Origin: Planomonospora sp. ID82291
Lineage (GTDB): Bacteria > Actinomycetota > Actinomycetes > Streptosporangiales > Streptosporangiaceae
DNA length: 64,000 bases
Assembly (NCBI RefSeq): GCF_015711645.1
Contig: NZ_JABTEX010000007.1
Span: 62,001 to 126,000 of the forward strand
Direction of reading: 5' to 3'
The notes under the pieces were generated by a model. That model searched no databases. It was not told the DNA's origin and was given only the letters and a program-made list of their open reading frames with translations. The position numbers were made by a program, and so were the translations under genes. This document shows, piece by piece, positions 17,144 to 26,626 of this stretch (within the stretch, counting starts at the first letter, position 1; each line of letters starts with the position of its first letter).

Positions 17144-19354
17144 GTGGCATCGCACACGACGGCAGGGCCGCTCACCGGGGGCGGGACGGGCCCGGGGCGG
17201 GGACGACCGCCGCGATCCGGTCCGGAGGGCGGCGCGACGCCGGGGGCGGCGGCGCTGCGCCGTACCGCCGTGTTCGCCGTGCTGTACATGGTGGCCACGT
17301 TCGCCGGGCGGCTGACCCTGATCGAGGGGACCACCCTCAGCCTGGTGTGGCCCGCCGCGGGGGTGTCGATGCTGTGGTTCCTGGCCCAGCGCCGCGTCCG
17401 GCCGCGATGGCCTGACGTGGCGGCGTTCGCGGCGAGCACCGTCGCCGCCAACATGTGGACCGGAGCCTCCTTCGGACTCGCTCTCTGCTTCCTGGTGGCG
17501 AACCTGGTCCAGGTGGGGGCGTTCCTGCTGCTGTACGGGCGATTATCCCCGGACTCGTGGGAGGCCGAGGGGCTGGGCGAACTCGTCCGGGTGCGGCAGC
17601 TGTGGCGGCTGCTGCTGTCCGCGGCGGGGGCCACGTTCTGCGGGGCGGCCGCCGTCTCGGCCGGGATATGGCTGATCGGCTCCCCCGTGTCGTGGCTGAC
17701 CGCGGCGGTGTGGATCGCGCGCAACATCGTGAGCATCGTGCTGATCGGCGGGGCCGGGCTGCGGCTGGCGGCCGTGTTCCGCACGTACCCCGTGCGCCCC
17801 GGGCCCGGCTCCGTCTGGTCCGCCGCGCGGGACACGCTGCGCAGGACCCCCCGGTGGCGGAAGGCCGAGTACACGGCCCTGGTGCTGGCCTCCGCCACGG
17901 CGTACATCGTGGCGTTCGGCCTGCGCCACGGCCTCCCCCTGGCGTTCCCGCTGCTCGTGGTGACGGTCTGGGCGGGCGTGCGCTTCGACACGACCTTCGT
18001 CGTCCTGCACGACCTGCTCGTCGGCGCGACCGCCATCCTGTTCACCCTGTACGGACAGGGCCCGTTCGCGACGATCGGCTCGCCGCCCGTCCGGGCGTTC
18101 ATCGCGCAGGCCTTCGTCGCGATGGTCGCCGTGGTCGGACTCGCGCTCGCGCTCGGCCGCGACGAGCGCGACGCCCTCCTGCACCGGCTCGCCGCCGCCG
18201 AGGAATCGGCCTCCGAGCAGGCCGGGCTCCTGGCCACGATCGTGGACGCGATGCACGACGGGCTCGTCGTGATCGGCTCCGGGGGGCGTCTCCTCATGCG
18301 CAACCACGCCGCCGCGGGCCTGCTCGACGACCTGGGCCCGCCCGCCGCCCGTCCCGGCACGACCGGCGCCGGCGTCGACGTCGAGCACTTCGGGCTGTTC
18401 CACCCCGACGGCACGCCCATGCGCGAGGAGGAGCTGCCGTACCGGCACGCCCTGGCGGGCCAGGAGGTCCGCGCCATGGACCTGCTCGTGCGCAACCGCG
18501 TCATGCCCGAGGGCCGCATGTTCAGCGTCAGCGCGACCTGCCTGCCCACCGCGGTCGGAGCCGGGGCCGGAGCCGGGGCCGGGAGCGAGGGCGAGGGCGA
18601 GGCCGCGGTCGTGGTCGTCTTCCACGACGTCACCGCCGAGCGCCGCGACCGCGACGAGCTCGCCGCGTTCGCCGGGGTCGTCGCGCACGACCTGCGCAAC
18701 CCCCTGTCGGCCGTGGACGGCTGGATCGACGTCCTGGACGAGACCGTCGTGGCGGTGCCCGGCGGCGCGCCGGGGACGGCCGTCGAGAGCATCGCCCGCA
18801 TCCGGCACGCCTCCTCCCGCATGCGCAACCTGATCAACGATCTGCTCACGCACAGCACCGCCCGGGCCGCGGCCCTGTCCCCGGTCCCCGTCGATCTGGG
18901 GGAGGCCGTGCGGGAGGTCGTCGCCACGCGGAGCGGCGACGACGCCGCGGCGGACAGGGAGGGCCGGCCGGAACCCCGCTTCCACATCGGTGACCTGCCC
19001 CGGGTGCAGGCCGATCCGGTGCTCCTGCGCCAGTTGCTGGACAACCTGATCGGCAACGCGACCAAGTACGTCCCGCAGGGCGCCGTACCGGACATCACCG
19101 TCACCGCCGAGCCGGCGGAGCAGGGGTGGGTCCGCGTCGAGGTCGCCGACCGCGGCATCGGCATCCCCCCGGGGCAGCACGAGGCGGTCTTCGACAACTT
19201 CCACCGCGCCCACCACGCCGGCGGCTACACCGGCACCGGTCTGGGCCTGGCCATCTGCAAGAGCATCGTGGAGCGCCACGGCGGATCCATCGGCGTCCGG
19301 GACAACCCCGGCGGCGGGACCCGGTTCCACTTCACCCTGCCGGCCGCCCTCTGA
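17144..19354 (+). CDS. MASE1-PAS sensor histidine kinase
   Basis: 736 residues from GTG 17144. The frame is open from 16805, but that part only translates the repeat tract. About eight N-terminal membrane helices with AGVSMLWFLAQRR and LVVTVWAGVRF match a MASE1 sensor. A PAS domain follows (LLATIVDAMHDGLVVIGSGG, with FHDVTAERRDRDEL at its end), then HisKA with phospho-acceptor VAHDLRNPLSAVDGW and HATPase_c with LDNLIGNATKY, VADRGIGIP and TGLGLAICKSIVERHGG. Ligand unknown. No response regulator is directly adjacent. The nearest is the stand-alone receiver at 22 kb. Confidence 0.9.
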   Translation: MASHTTAGPLTGGGTGPGRGRPPRSGPEGGATPGAAALRRTAVFAVLYMVATFAGRLTLIEGTTLSLVWPAAGVSMLWFLAQRRVRPRWPDVAAFAASTVAANMWTGASFGLALCFLVANLVQVGAFLLLYGRLSPDSWEAEGLGELVRVRQLWRLLLSAAGATFCGAAAVSAGIWLIGSPVSWLTAAVWIARNIVSIVLIGGAGLRLAAVFRTYPVRPGPGSVWSAARDTLRRTPRWRKAEYTALVLASATAYIVAFGLRHGLPLAFPLLVVTVWAGVRFDTTFVVLHDLLVGATAILFTLYGQGPFATIGSPPVRAFIAQAFVAMVAVVGLALALGRDERDALLHRLAAAEESASEQAGLLATIVDAMHDGLVVIGSGGRLLMRNHAAAGLLDDLGPPAARPGTTGAGVDVEHFGLFHPDGTPMREEELPYRHALAGQEVRAMDLLVRNRVMPEGRMFSVSATCLPTAVGAGAGAGAGSEGEGEAAVVVVFHDVTAERRDRDELAAFAGVVAHDLRNPLSAVDGWIDVLDETVVAVPGGAPGTAVESIARIRHASSRMRNLINDLLTHSTARAAALSPVPVDLGEAVREVVATRSGDDAAADREGRPEPRFHIGDLPRVQADPVLLRQLLDNLIGNATKYVPQGAVPDITVTAEPAEQGWVRVEVADRGIGIPPGQHEAVFDNFHRAHHAGGYTGTGLGLAICKSIVERHGGSIGVRDNPGGGTRFHFTLPAAL

Positions 19355-19360
19355 ACGCGG

Positions 19361-19443
19361 GGCCCGCCGGCGCGGATCCCGGCACAAGGCCCGCCGGCGC
19401 GGATCCCGGCGCGGATCCCGGCGCGGGGTCCGCCGGCGCGGAC
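19361..19443. repeat. GCCGGCGCGGATCCC repeats
   Basis: Imperfect direct copies of GGCCCGCCGGCGCGGATCCC follow the kinase stop and end at the stop of the convergent DUF7455 gene. Confidence 0.6.
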
Positions 19444-19444
19444 C

Positions 19445-19687
19445 TCAGGCGGCGTTGGCGGACAGGCTCGGCTTCCGGTTGATCCTGCGGCGCTCGTCGT
19501 AGACCACCGCGTACGGGTGGGCGGTGGTCAGTGCCGACTCGTGCCGGGTGTAGTGGTGCCCGCAGAACAGCAGGTCCTTGTTGCGGCGGAAGATGACGCG
19601 GACGAACGCCTGAGCTCCGCACTGGTCACACCGGTCAGCGATCTGCAACGGGTCGGTCTGCGGAATCATCTCAGCCGTGATCGTCAT
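19445..19687 (-). CDS. DUF7455-type small zinc-ribbon-like protein
   Basis: 80 residues from ATG 19687. It contains RCDQCGAQAFVRV and LLFCGHHYTRHE, giving a CxxC and CxHH pattern consistent with one zinc site. The size and motif order match the small actinobacterial DUF7455 proteins. Function unknown. The codons before ATG 19687 do not look like protein. Confidence 0.75.
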   Translation of the reverse strand: MTITAEMIPQTDPLQIADRCDQCGAQAFVRVIFRRNKDLLFCGHHYTRHESALTTAHPYAVVYDERRRINRKPSLSANAA

Positions 19688-19810
19688 TGCTGTCCCCCAA
19701 GCGGTTCTAGGTCTGTGCGCCCTACGGAATCGGTCCCCGCTCCCATCGGCCGCCCGCGGCGGCACTTGAGAAAGGCGGGAAAGGTTCGACGACCCGGCGC
19801 GCCCCCGGCG

Positions 19811-21721
19811 CTAACGGCGGTCGGGCCCGGGGGCGGAGTACATCGGCCCTCCGCCGGGATCCCCGCCGTGGTCCCCGCCCGAGCCGTCCCCCGGATCCCC
19901 GCCGGCCCCGTCCTCGGCGAGCGCGTCCCGGCCGGGGAGCCCGGGGACCACCGGCAGCGTGAAGACGAAGCGGGTCCCACCGCCGGCGTTCTCCTCGGCG
20001 TGGATCTCCCCGCCGTGGTGGCCGACGATCCGGCGGCAGATGGCCAGCCCCAGGCCCGTGCCCGGGTAGCCCTCGCTGCCGCGCGCCCGGCCGAAGGCGG
20101 TGAAGACGGCGTCGCGCTGGTCCGGCGCGATCCCGATGCCGCGGTCGGCGACCGTGACGCGCCACATCGGGCCGTCGCGCTCGGCGCTGACGTCGATCTG
20201 CGCCACGGTGCCGTGCCGGACGTACTTGACGGCGTTGCCGATGAGGTTGTCCATGACCTGCCGGAGCCGTACCGGGTCGGCGGTGACCACCGGCAGGCGG
20301 CCGATCTCGACGTTCGGCCGGTCGTGCCGGAGATGGGCGGTGCGGTCCATGACGATGTCGGCGACGAGCCGTTCCAGGTCGACCTCGGCCGGCTCCAGCG
20401 AGGCGTCCCCGGCCGCGGCGTAGGCGAGCAGGTCGTCGATGAGCCGCTGCATCCTGCCCGTGCCGCCCCGGATGCGCTGCAGCCAGCCACTCACCTGCGC
20501 GCCCGCGCTCTCGGCGAGCTGGTCCTCCACCAGTTCGGAGTAGCCCGCGATCACGGTGAGGGGGGACTTCAGGTCGTGGGCCGCGACCGCGGCGAACCTC
20601 TCCAGCTCGGTCTCCCGCTCGCGCAGCCGGGCCTCCACCCGGCGACGCCGGGCGATGTCGGCCTTCAGCGTCGCGGTCGCCTGCTCCACGTGCGCCAGCG
20701 CCCGGGCGCGCGAGGTTCCCAGGACCACCACCAGGCCGGCCAGCAGGACGCTGATCACCACCCCGCCGGCCAGGACCACCAGGTGCAGGCGGGCGTCGGC
20801 CGCGGAGGCGAACCCCGCCGCGGGGACGACCCGGAGCCGCCACGTACGGCCCGCGACGTCCACGGTGACCTCGCGGTGCAGGCGGGCGTCGGCCAGCGGT
20901 TCCCCCGCCCGTACGGCGGCGATCCGGCGCTCCCCTCCCGGCACCGAGGCGTCGGAGAGCGTCACGCCGACCAGGCCCTGGGAGACCTGTCGCAGCGTGC
21001 CGTCGATGAAGTCGCCGCCCCGCACGCCCATCACCAGCCAGCCGCGCAGCAGCCCGGCGTCGGGGGCGTCGCCCGCGCCGTAGACCGGGGCGACCAGCAG
21101 GAACGACGTCTGCTGCCGGGCGGCGGGCAGCATCCGGTCCCGGAGCAGCACGTAGGCGCGGCTCGCGGTGACCTGCCCGCCGGCGCGGGCGGCGTCCAGC
21201 GCCTCGGCGGGCTCGGCGGCGGCCATCAGGTCGGACCCCAGGGCGGGCGAGACCGTGTCCAGGCTCCGGTCGAGCACCACGAACCGGTGCTCGGCGGCGC
21301 CCACCGGCCGCAGGCTCAGGTTCGCCGACCCCTTGCGCCGCCAGGCCCGCTGTACGGCCTGCACCTGCGCGTCGGGGACGGAGACGACGTAGCCCACGTC
21401 GGTGATGCCGGGCATCCCCCGGAACGCGAGCCGGAACGTGAGCGCCTCGAAGTCCTGGGCGGTCAGGTCCTGCTGCGCGCCCACCGAGGCCGCCAGGTGG
21501 CCGAGGATCTCCGCGCGGCGGTAGACCTCACCCGTGACGGCGAGGCGCGCGGCCTCCAGATGGCGGTCCATGCGCTCCTCGGCCTGCCGGCGCCGCGTGT
21601 CCGCCAGCGTCCCGGCCATCAGGAGGGAGACCGCCAGTCCGATCACCAGCAGCAGGCAGGCCGGGACCAGGCCGCCGGTGCGGCCCGGGCGGCGGAGACG
21701 GCGCACGACGGGCAGAGACAT
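19811..21721 (-). CDS. CHASE-domain sensor histidine kinase
   Basis: 636 residues. TM1 (about 18-37) is followed by an extracytoplasmic CHASE-like domain (about 60-320, with FEALTFRLAFRGMPGITDVGYV and GLLRGWLVMGVRGGDF), then TM2 (LVVLAGGVVISVLLAGLVVVL), a short coiled coil and HisKA (VAAHDLKSPLTVIAGYSELV). HATPase_c shows MDNLIGNAVKYV, VADRGIGIAP and TGLGLAICRRIVGHHGG. The C-terminal 40 residues are a Gly/Asp-rich tail. CHASE domains bind small extracellular ligands, unknown here. The gene is divergent from the receiver gene at 21.97 kb, a likely partner by position. Confidence 0.9.
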   Translation of the reverse strand: MSLPVVRRLRRPGRTGGLVPACLLLVIGLAVSLLMAGTLADTRRRQAEERMDRHLEAARLAVTGEVYRRAEILGHLAASVGAQQDLTAQDFEALTFRLAFRGMPGITDVGYVVSVPDAQVQAVQRAWRRKGSANLSLRPVGAAEHRFVVLDRSLDTVSPALGSDLMAAAEPAEALDAARAGGQVTASRAYVLLRDRMLPAARQQTSFLLVAPVYGAGDAPDAGLLRGWLVMGVRGGDFIDGTLRQVSQGLVGVTLSDASVPGGERRIAAVRAGEPLADARLHREVTVDVAGRTWRLRVVPAAGFASAADARLHLVVLAGGVVISVLLAGLVVVLGTSRARALAHVEQATATLKADIARRRRVEARLRERETELERFAAVAAHDLKSPLTVIAGYSELVEDQLAESAGAQVSGWLQRIRGGTGRMQRLIDDLLAYAAAGDASLEPAEVDLERLVADIVMDRTAHLRHDRPNVEIGRLPVVTADPVRLRQVMDNLIGNAVKYVRHGTVAQIDVSAERDGPMWRVTVADRGIGIAPDQRDAVFTAFGRARGSEGYPGTGLGLAICRRIVGHHGGEIHAEENAGGGTRFVFTLPVVPGLPGRDALAEDGAGGDPGDGSGGDHGGDPGGGPMYSAPGPDRR

Positions 21722-21967
21722 GGTGGTCCTATCGGTGGGAGGACGAGAGCGGCGGCCTCCTCCGCGGCACCGCCGCTCCGCCGGTCGGGAACGGCGCGGG
21801 CGGCGTCGGGCCGAGGACGCCTCTCCTGTCCATCGGACGCGGTGAAAGCCAGTTGAGGACCGCGGGGCCCGCCGGGAAGCGCGGGCCGGACGCGGCTAAA
21901 AGCGCCGGACCGGGTATGAACCGCCGATCGGGGGAGTTCCCGGCAGCGAACCGTCGTGGAGTTGATC

Positions 21968-22342
21968 ATGGCTGGCATTCTGATCGTCGAGGATGACGTG
22001 GACATCCGGGACCTGACCGTGTTCCGGCTGGAACAGAGCGGCCACACCGTGCGCTCGGCCAACGACGGGACCGAGGCCCTGGCCGCCCTGGAGCAGGAGC
22101 GGCCGGACCTGGTCATCCTCGACTGGATGATGCCGGGCCTGCCGGGGCCGGAGGTGTGCCGCAGACTGCGCGCCATGCCCGGCATGGAGGGCGTGGTGGT
22201 GCTCATGCTGACGTCGAAGGCGCAGGAGGCCGACGTGGAGGAGGGCTTCCGGGCCGGCGCCGACGATTACATGATCAAGCCGTTCAGCCCGCGCGAGCTG
22301 GCGGCCCGCGTCGGGGCCCTCCTGTCCCGCGCCCGCCCTTGA
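21968..22342 (+). CDS. stand-alone response regulator receiver (CheY-like)
   Basis: 124 residues from ATG 21968 (GGAG 7 bases upstream). A single receiver domain: acidic pocket EDDVD, phospho-acceptor Asp in VILDWMMPG (about residue 53), Thr in LMLTSKAQ and the Lys in MIKPFSPREL. No output domain. It could act as CheY or as a relay for the adjacent kinases. The motifs resemble OmpR-type receivers more than enteric CheY. Confidence 0.9.
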   Translation: MAGILIVEDDVDIRDLTVFRLEQSGHTVRSANDGTEALAALEQERPDLVILDWMMPGLPGPEVCRRLRAMPGMEGVVVLMLTSKAQEADVEEGFRAGADDYMIKPFSPRELAARVGALLSRARP

Positions 22343-22531
22343 ACCCGGGCCGCTCGCCGTACGTCGCCGGATCGGGGGAAGTCGGACACGGAGAGTAGCG
22401 TGCACCTGTCCCGCACCCGTCCCGCACCCGCTCTCGCACCGGAAACAGACGTAACGTGGTGGTCGCCTTACGGACGGCGACGGCCGGGGAACCCTCCCGC
22501 CGTCCCTGCGCGACCCATGGAGGAGTGACCC

Positions 22532-22711
22532 ATGACCGCCCGTCTCCTGTGCAGGCTCCGGGCCCTGCTCGACGACTCCGGGCGCGGCGCCACCGTGGTG
22601 GAGTACGGCCTCATGGCCACCCTCGTCGCCGCCGTCATCGTCGGCGCCGTCATCCTGCTGGCCCAGGGCTTCGACCTGAGGTTCGACGAGATCCTCGGGC
22701 AGATCGGCTGA
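22532..22711 (+). CDS. Flp family type IVb pilin
   Basis: 59 residues, ATG 22532 after GGAGGAG. A short basic leader ends DDSGRGATVVEYGLM. The G/A cleavage context with a following Glu-Tyr is the Flp prepilin signature, followed by a hydrophobic helix (VAAVIVGAVILLAQ). Flp pilins are processed by TadV-type peptidase and assembled by Tad machinery, none of which is in this window. It lies between a receiver gene and a sensor kinase gene. Confidence 0.85.
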   Translation: MTARLLCRLRALLDDSGRGATVVEYGLMATLVAAVIVGAVILLAQGFDLRFDEILGQIG

Positions 22712-22895
22712 CCGCCCGCGGCACCGTTCCTTTCGGTGGGCGCGTCCCCCGCGGCACCCGGTGGGCGCGTCTCCGCGCCCCGGCCCGATGTCCGGCGACG
22801 GCCCGGACCGGCCGGTGGCTTCGGGTATCCGACCATGAGGAGTGTCACCATCGTCCGGCCCCGTCTCCGGAGGTCCGGAGGCCCGGAGACGGTCC

Positions 22896-22948
22896 GGTCA
22901 CCGGTCCGCGGGGACACGGGGACATGGGTCACCGGTCCGCGGGGACAC
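22896..22948. repeat. two direct 22-bp copies before kinase gene
   Basis: GGTCACCGGTCCGCGGGGAC-AC occurs at 22896-22917 and 22927-22948. Each contains ACCGGT. It could be an operator or a chance duplication in the kinase leader. Confidence 0.55.
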
Positions 22949-22985
22949 AGGAGAGTGCCAGGTTACCGAAGGACCCGGGGGTGCC

Positions 22986-24635
22986 GTGGCCGAGGCGGAC
23001 AGCGAAGGCGGGCTGCGCGGCCGGGCCGCCGTGCTCCTCGGGCCGGTGGTGTGGCTGCTGCTGGTGGCGCTCGCGGCGGTGACGTGGGCGTGGGCCGGCC
23101 GGTTCCTGCGGGCCACCGAGGACGGAGGGCTGGCCCAGCGCACCCGGGTCGCGGCCGACTTCACCCGTTCCTACCTGACCGGGATCGCGACCCGGCAGCG
23201 GCAGGACGCCGCCAGGTTCCTGTCCGACCGGACCGTCAGCCAGGAGCGGCTGGAGGTGTTCGGGGCGGGACTGGGGTACACGTCCATGGTCCTGCTCGAC
23301 GACCGCGGACGCATCATGCTCACCTGGCCGCGGCGGCCCGCCCTGATCGGGCGGGACCCGATGGACAGCCTGCCGCACGTCCGCCAGGCCCTGCGGCAGG
23401 ACCGGATCACCGTCTCCGACGTGTTCACCTCGGTGGTGGTCCCCGACCGGTCCGTGACCGCGATGGCCGTGCCGTTCCCGACCCCCCACGGGCGGCGGGT
23501 CTTCACCGCCGGGCTCGTCGCGGCGGCCGGACCGCTCGGCGACTACCTGCGCGAGGCGGTCGTCCCCCCCGGCGGCCACGCCTACCTGATCGACCGGTTC
23601 GGCAACATCGTCGCCACCACCCGGGGCCTGGGGCCGCAGACCGTGTCCCTGTCCCGGCTCGTCCCGTCCCTGGCCGCGGCGCTGGAGCGGCGCCCGGCCG
23701 GGGACCACCGCGCGGCGGGCGAGGACTGGCACTACACCTCCGCCGTCATCTGGCCGGACGGCTGGCGGATGGTGACCGAGGCCCCGCACCGGCGGCTGTA
23801 CGCGCCGGCGAACGAGACGCAGCGGCGTTTCGGGGTCGTCCTGCTGGCGGCCGCGGTCTTCGGACTGGTGGCCGCCGCGGCGATCGGGCACACCGCGTAC
23901 CGGCGGCGGCAGGGGCAGCGGCAGCTGCGCCGCCAGGCCGCCGAGCTGCGGGCCTTCAACACCGAACTGGAGCTGTTGGCCGCCAGCGTCTCCCACGACC
24001 TGCGCACCCCGCTGACCGCGCTGAGCGCGTACGCCGAGGTCCTCGCCGAGCACTATCCCGGCCGGATGTCCGCCGAGGAGGCGGCCCTGTTCGTGGGGAA
24101 GATCCGCTCCAACGCGGACCGGATGGCCGATCTCATCGCCGCCCTGCTGTCGTTCTCCCGGTTGCACCGCGGCCGGATCGACCTGCAGAGGGTGGACCTG
24201 ACCGCGCTCACCGGTCAGGTGTGGGCCGAGCTGGCGGAGCACCGGGCCGGCCGCGACATCCGGTTCGACCTCGCCGACCTCCCGCCCTGCCAGGGGGACC
24301 CCGCCCTGCTGCGGCAGGCGGTGACGACCCTGCTGGACAACGCCGTCGAATCCACCCGGGACCGGCCCGTCGCCCACATCGAGGTCGGGTACCGGCCCGG
24401 CCCGGAGGGCTTCACCACCTACCTGGTCCACGACGACGGCGTCACGCCCGACCCCGGCCAGCTGGAGGAGCTGTTCACGCCCTTCCAGCGGCTGCACCCC
24501 ACCGGCACCTACCAGAGCGTCGGCATGGGCCTGAGCCTGGTGCAGCGCATCGTCACCCGGCACTCCGGCCGCATCTGGGCCGAGGCCCGGCCCGGCGGAG
24601 GCACCACCTTCTCCTTCACCCTGCCCCTCCCGTGA
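22986..24635 (+). CDS. dCache-type sensor histidine kinase
   Basis: About 549 residues from GTG 22986. Upstream frame starts exist, but they translate repeats. TM1 (AAVLLGPVVWLLLVALAAV) is followed by an extracytoplasmic region typical of Cache sensors (about 45-270, with YTSMVLLDDRGRIMLTWP and GGHAYLIDRFGNIVATTRG), then TM2, HisKA (AASVSHDLRTPLTALSAYAEV) and HATPase_c (LLDNAVESTRD, HDDGVTPDPGQ, GMGLSLVQRIVTRHSGR). The G1 box reads HDDGV rather than DNGxG, which may affect ATP binding. Upstream lie the Flp pilin and receiver genes. Confidence 0.85.
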   Translation: MAEADSEGGLRGRAAVLLGPVVWLLLVALAAVTWAWAGRFLRATEDGGLAQRTRVAADFTRSYLTGIATRQRQDAARFLSDRTVSQERLEVFGAGLGYTSMVLLDDRGRIMLTWPRRPALIGRDPMDSLPHVRQALRQDRITVSDVFTSVVVPDRSVTAMAVPFPTPHGRRVFTAGLVAAAGPLGDYLREAVVPPGGHAYLIDRFGNIVATTRGLGPQTVSLSRLVPSLAAALERRPAGDHRAAGEDWHYTSAVIWPDGWRMVTEAPHRRLYAPANETQRRFGVVLLAAAVFGLVAAAAIGHTAYRRRQGQRQLRRQAAELRAFNTELELLAASVSHDLRTPLTALSAYAEVLAEHYPGRMSAEEAALFVGKIRSNADRMADLIAALLSFSRLHRGRIDLQRVDLTALTGQVWAELAEHRAGRDIRFDLADLPPCQGDPALLRQAVTTLLDNAVESTRDRPVAHIEVGYRPGPEGFTTYLVHDDGVTPDPGQLEELFTPFQRLHPTGTYQSVGMGLSLVQRIVTRHSGRIWAEARPGGGTTFSFTLPLP

Positions 24636-24649
24636 CCTCCTTCGCCGCG

Positions 24650-24724
24650 CCCTCCCGTGACGCCGCACCGGCGGCCCTCCCGTGACGCCGCACCGGCGGC
24701 CCTCCCGTGACGCCGCACCGGCGG
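24650..24724. repeat. three exact 25-bp tandem repeats
   Basis: CCCTCCCGTGACGCCGCACC followed by GGCGG, repeated at 24650, 24675 and 24700, between the convergent kinase and GGDEF genes. Confidence 0.85.
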
Positions 24725-24743
24725 CCCCGCCGCGTTCCGCGCC

Positions 24744-26201
24744 TCAACCGGCGAGCGAGAGCGGAGCGGGCTGCGGGGGCGGGCCGGCCAGGACCCAGCG
24801 GCCGCGCCCGGCGCGCTTGGCCTCGTACATGGCGGCGTCCGCCTTGCGGACCAGGTCACCGGGGGTGGTGGTCGCATCGACCACGGCGATGCCGATGCTC
24901 GTCCCCACGCGCAGCTCGTGGCCGTCGTAGCCGATCGGCGCGGCGATCGCCTCCAGGACCCGCTCGGCCAGGGGGATCACGTCGGCGTGCACCGAGGCCT
25001 GCGGGCACAGCAGCGCGAACTCGTCGCCGCCGAGCCGTACCACCAGGTCGTCCTCGCGTACGGCGGCGCGCAGCCGCCGGGCGACCTCCACCAGCAGGGC
25101 GTCGCCGGCGTCGTGGCCGTAGGTGTCGTTGACCGCCTTGAACCCGTCCAGGTCCAGGTACAGCAGCACGTCCCCGGCGGAGCAGGCGTCCAGGCGGGCG
25201 GTGATCGTGCGCCGGTTGGCCAGCCCGGTCAGCGGGTCGTAGGAGGCCTGGTAGGCCAGGAGCCGCTCGGCGCGCTCCTGCTCGCGCACCGCCCCGGCGA
25301 AGCGGGCCAGGATGAAGGCGCTGGCGGCGACGGTGGCGATCAGCAGCGCGACGCGCTGGGCCTGCGGGCCGGACCCCTGGGCGACGGCGACCGTGGGGGC
25401 GGTCAGCAGTGCCAGACCGAGGAAGACGATCCGGGCCGGGTGCAGCGTGCGGGTCCGCGGGTTGGGACGGATCAGCTCGGCGCGGCCGGGGTGCAGGGCG
25501 GTGATCACCATCAGCGCGTTGCCGAACAGCACCAGCCCGCCGAGCGAGACCAGGCTCACCACCCCCAGATGCGGCAGGACCGCGTATCCCAGGTCGGTGA
25601 CCAGGCGCAGGCAGACCGCCGTGACCAGCATCCGGGTCGGGGCGCCCCGCGTTCCCGGGGACAGCACCAGCAGCAGCACCGCCGCCGTGATCAGCACGTC
25701 GCCGAGCATGTAGCCGGCGTCCAGCGCGATGCCCACGCTGTAGAGGCCGCCGCTCTTCTCCAGCGCGGGGGCGACCAGGAGCCACCACATGCCGATCGCC
25801 GCGGCGGTGGTGAGGGTGAGCATGTCGAGCAGCGGTTCGCGCAGCTGCCCGCGGGCCCGGAGCCGGGCCATCGTCATGATCCCGGTGCCGATGGCGAGGT
25901 ACCCGGCGAGCCACGGGGCGTCCATCCAGCCAGTCGGGTCGGCGTCCGGGAAGAACCGGAACGCGATCGTCGACACCAGGTCACCGGCCAGCCAGAACGT
26001 CTGGGCGACGGCGACCAGCAGCCACGGCCACCGTTCACCGGGCCCGACCCTGCGCAGCGCGGCCCACCAGGCGGCGGCGCACACGGCGGCGTACCCGGTG
26101 AAGTAGATGACGTCGCCGATCACGGCTCCGGCCGTCACCGCGGCGGACAGGGAGACGAGCGCCGCCGCAGGCAGCGACCATCGGGTGCGGAGAGGGGCCA
26201 T
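24744..26201 (-). CDS. membrane diguanylate cyclase (GGDEF)
   Basis: 485 residues from ATG 26201. Nine or so membrane helices fill residues 1-305, then a short helix and a GGDEF domain with SYDPLTGLANRRTI, LDLDGFKAVNDTYGHD and the intact active site LGGDEFALL. It ends DAAMYEAKRAGRGRWVL. The product is c-di-GMP. The sequence RLRAAVREDD in the usual inhibitory-site region is not a clear RxxD. It is not closely similar to the two paralogous GGDEF proteins nearby. Confidence 0.9.
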   Translation of the reverse strand: MAPLRTRWSLPAAALVSLSAAVTAGAVIGDVIYFTGYAAVCAAAWWAALRRVGPGERWPWLLVAVAQTFWLAGDLVSTIAFRFFPDADPTGWMDAPWLAGYLAIGTGIMTMARLRARGQLREPLLDMLTLTTAAAIGMWWLLVAPALEKSGGLYSVGIALDAGYMLGDVLITAAVLLLVLSPGTRGAPTRMLVTAVCLRLVTDLGYAVLPHLGVVSLVSLGGLVLFGNALMVITALHPGRAELIRPNPRTRTLHPARIVFLGLALLTAPTVAVAQGSGPQAQRVALLIATVAASAFILARFAGAVREQERAERLLAYQASYDPLTGLANRRTITARLDACSAGDVLLYLDLDGFKAVNDTYGHDAGDALLVEVARRLRAAVREDDLVVRLGGDEFALLCPQASVHADVIPLAERVLEAIAAPIGYDGHELRVGTSIGIAVVDATTTPGDLVRKADAAMYEAKRAGRGRWVLAGPPPQPAPLSLAG

Positions 26202-26626
26202 ACAGGGATGATCGGCCGATCGCCCGGGATCCTGAGCCCGTGCCCCGGCGAGCACGCCGGAGCACGGCGCGGCCGACGGGCCGGCCGGAGCACGGGACGG
26301 CCGACGGGCCGGGCGAAGTACGGCGCGGCCGGCGGGCCGGGCGAAGTACGGCGCGGCCGGCGGGCCGGGCGAAGTACGGCGCGGCCGGCGGGCCGGGCGG
26401 CGGGCCGGGGCCGGGGCCGGGGCCGGGCGGCGGGCCGGGGCCGGAGGATCCGGTGAAAGGGTCAACAGCCCGGCCCGCGTGCCGAAACTACGGAAGAGAC
26501 CCGCGGGGTGTCTTCGGCCTGGCCGGACACGGAAGCGGCGGGTCGGGACCAATCATGGAAGATCGCGATCGTGTGGACGGCCCCCGCGGGCCCGGAGAGC
26601 GCGGCGGTTGAGGAAAGGCAGTGGAG
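26202..26626. repeat. intergenic repeat tract between two GGDEF genes
   Basis: Between the divergent GGDEF genes, a unit containing CGGGCGAAGTACGGCGCGGC recurs about every 29 bp (26308-26400). It is followed by GGGCCGGGGCCGG runs to 26450. The AT-richer part 26455-26620 should hold the promoter for the rightward gene. Confidence 0.6.

Noticed and set aside
26202-26626. Coding extension of the GGDEF gene at 26201
   Set aside because: The open frame upstream translates GC-rich repeats as RRPAR-type residues. ATG 26201 before the first membrane helix was chosen.
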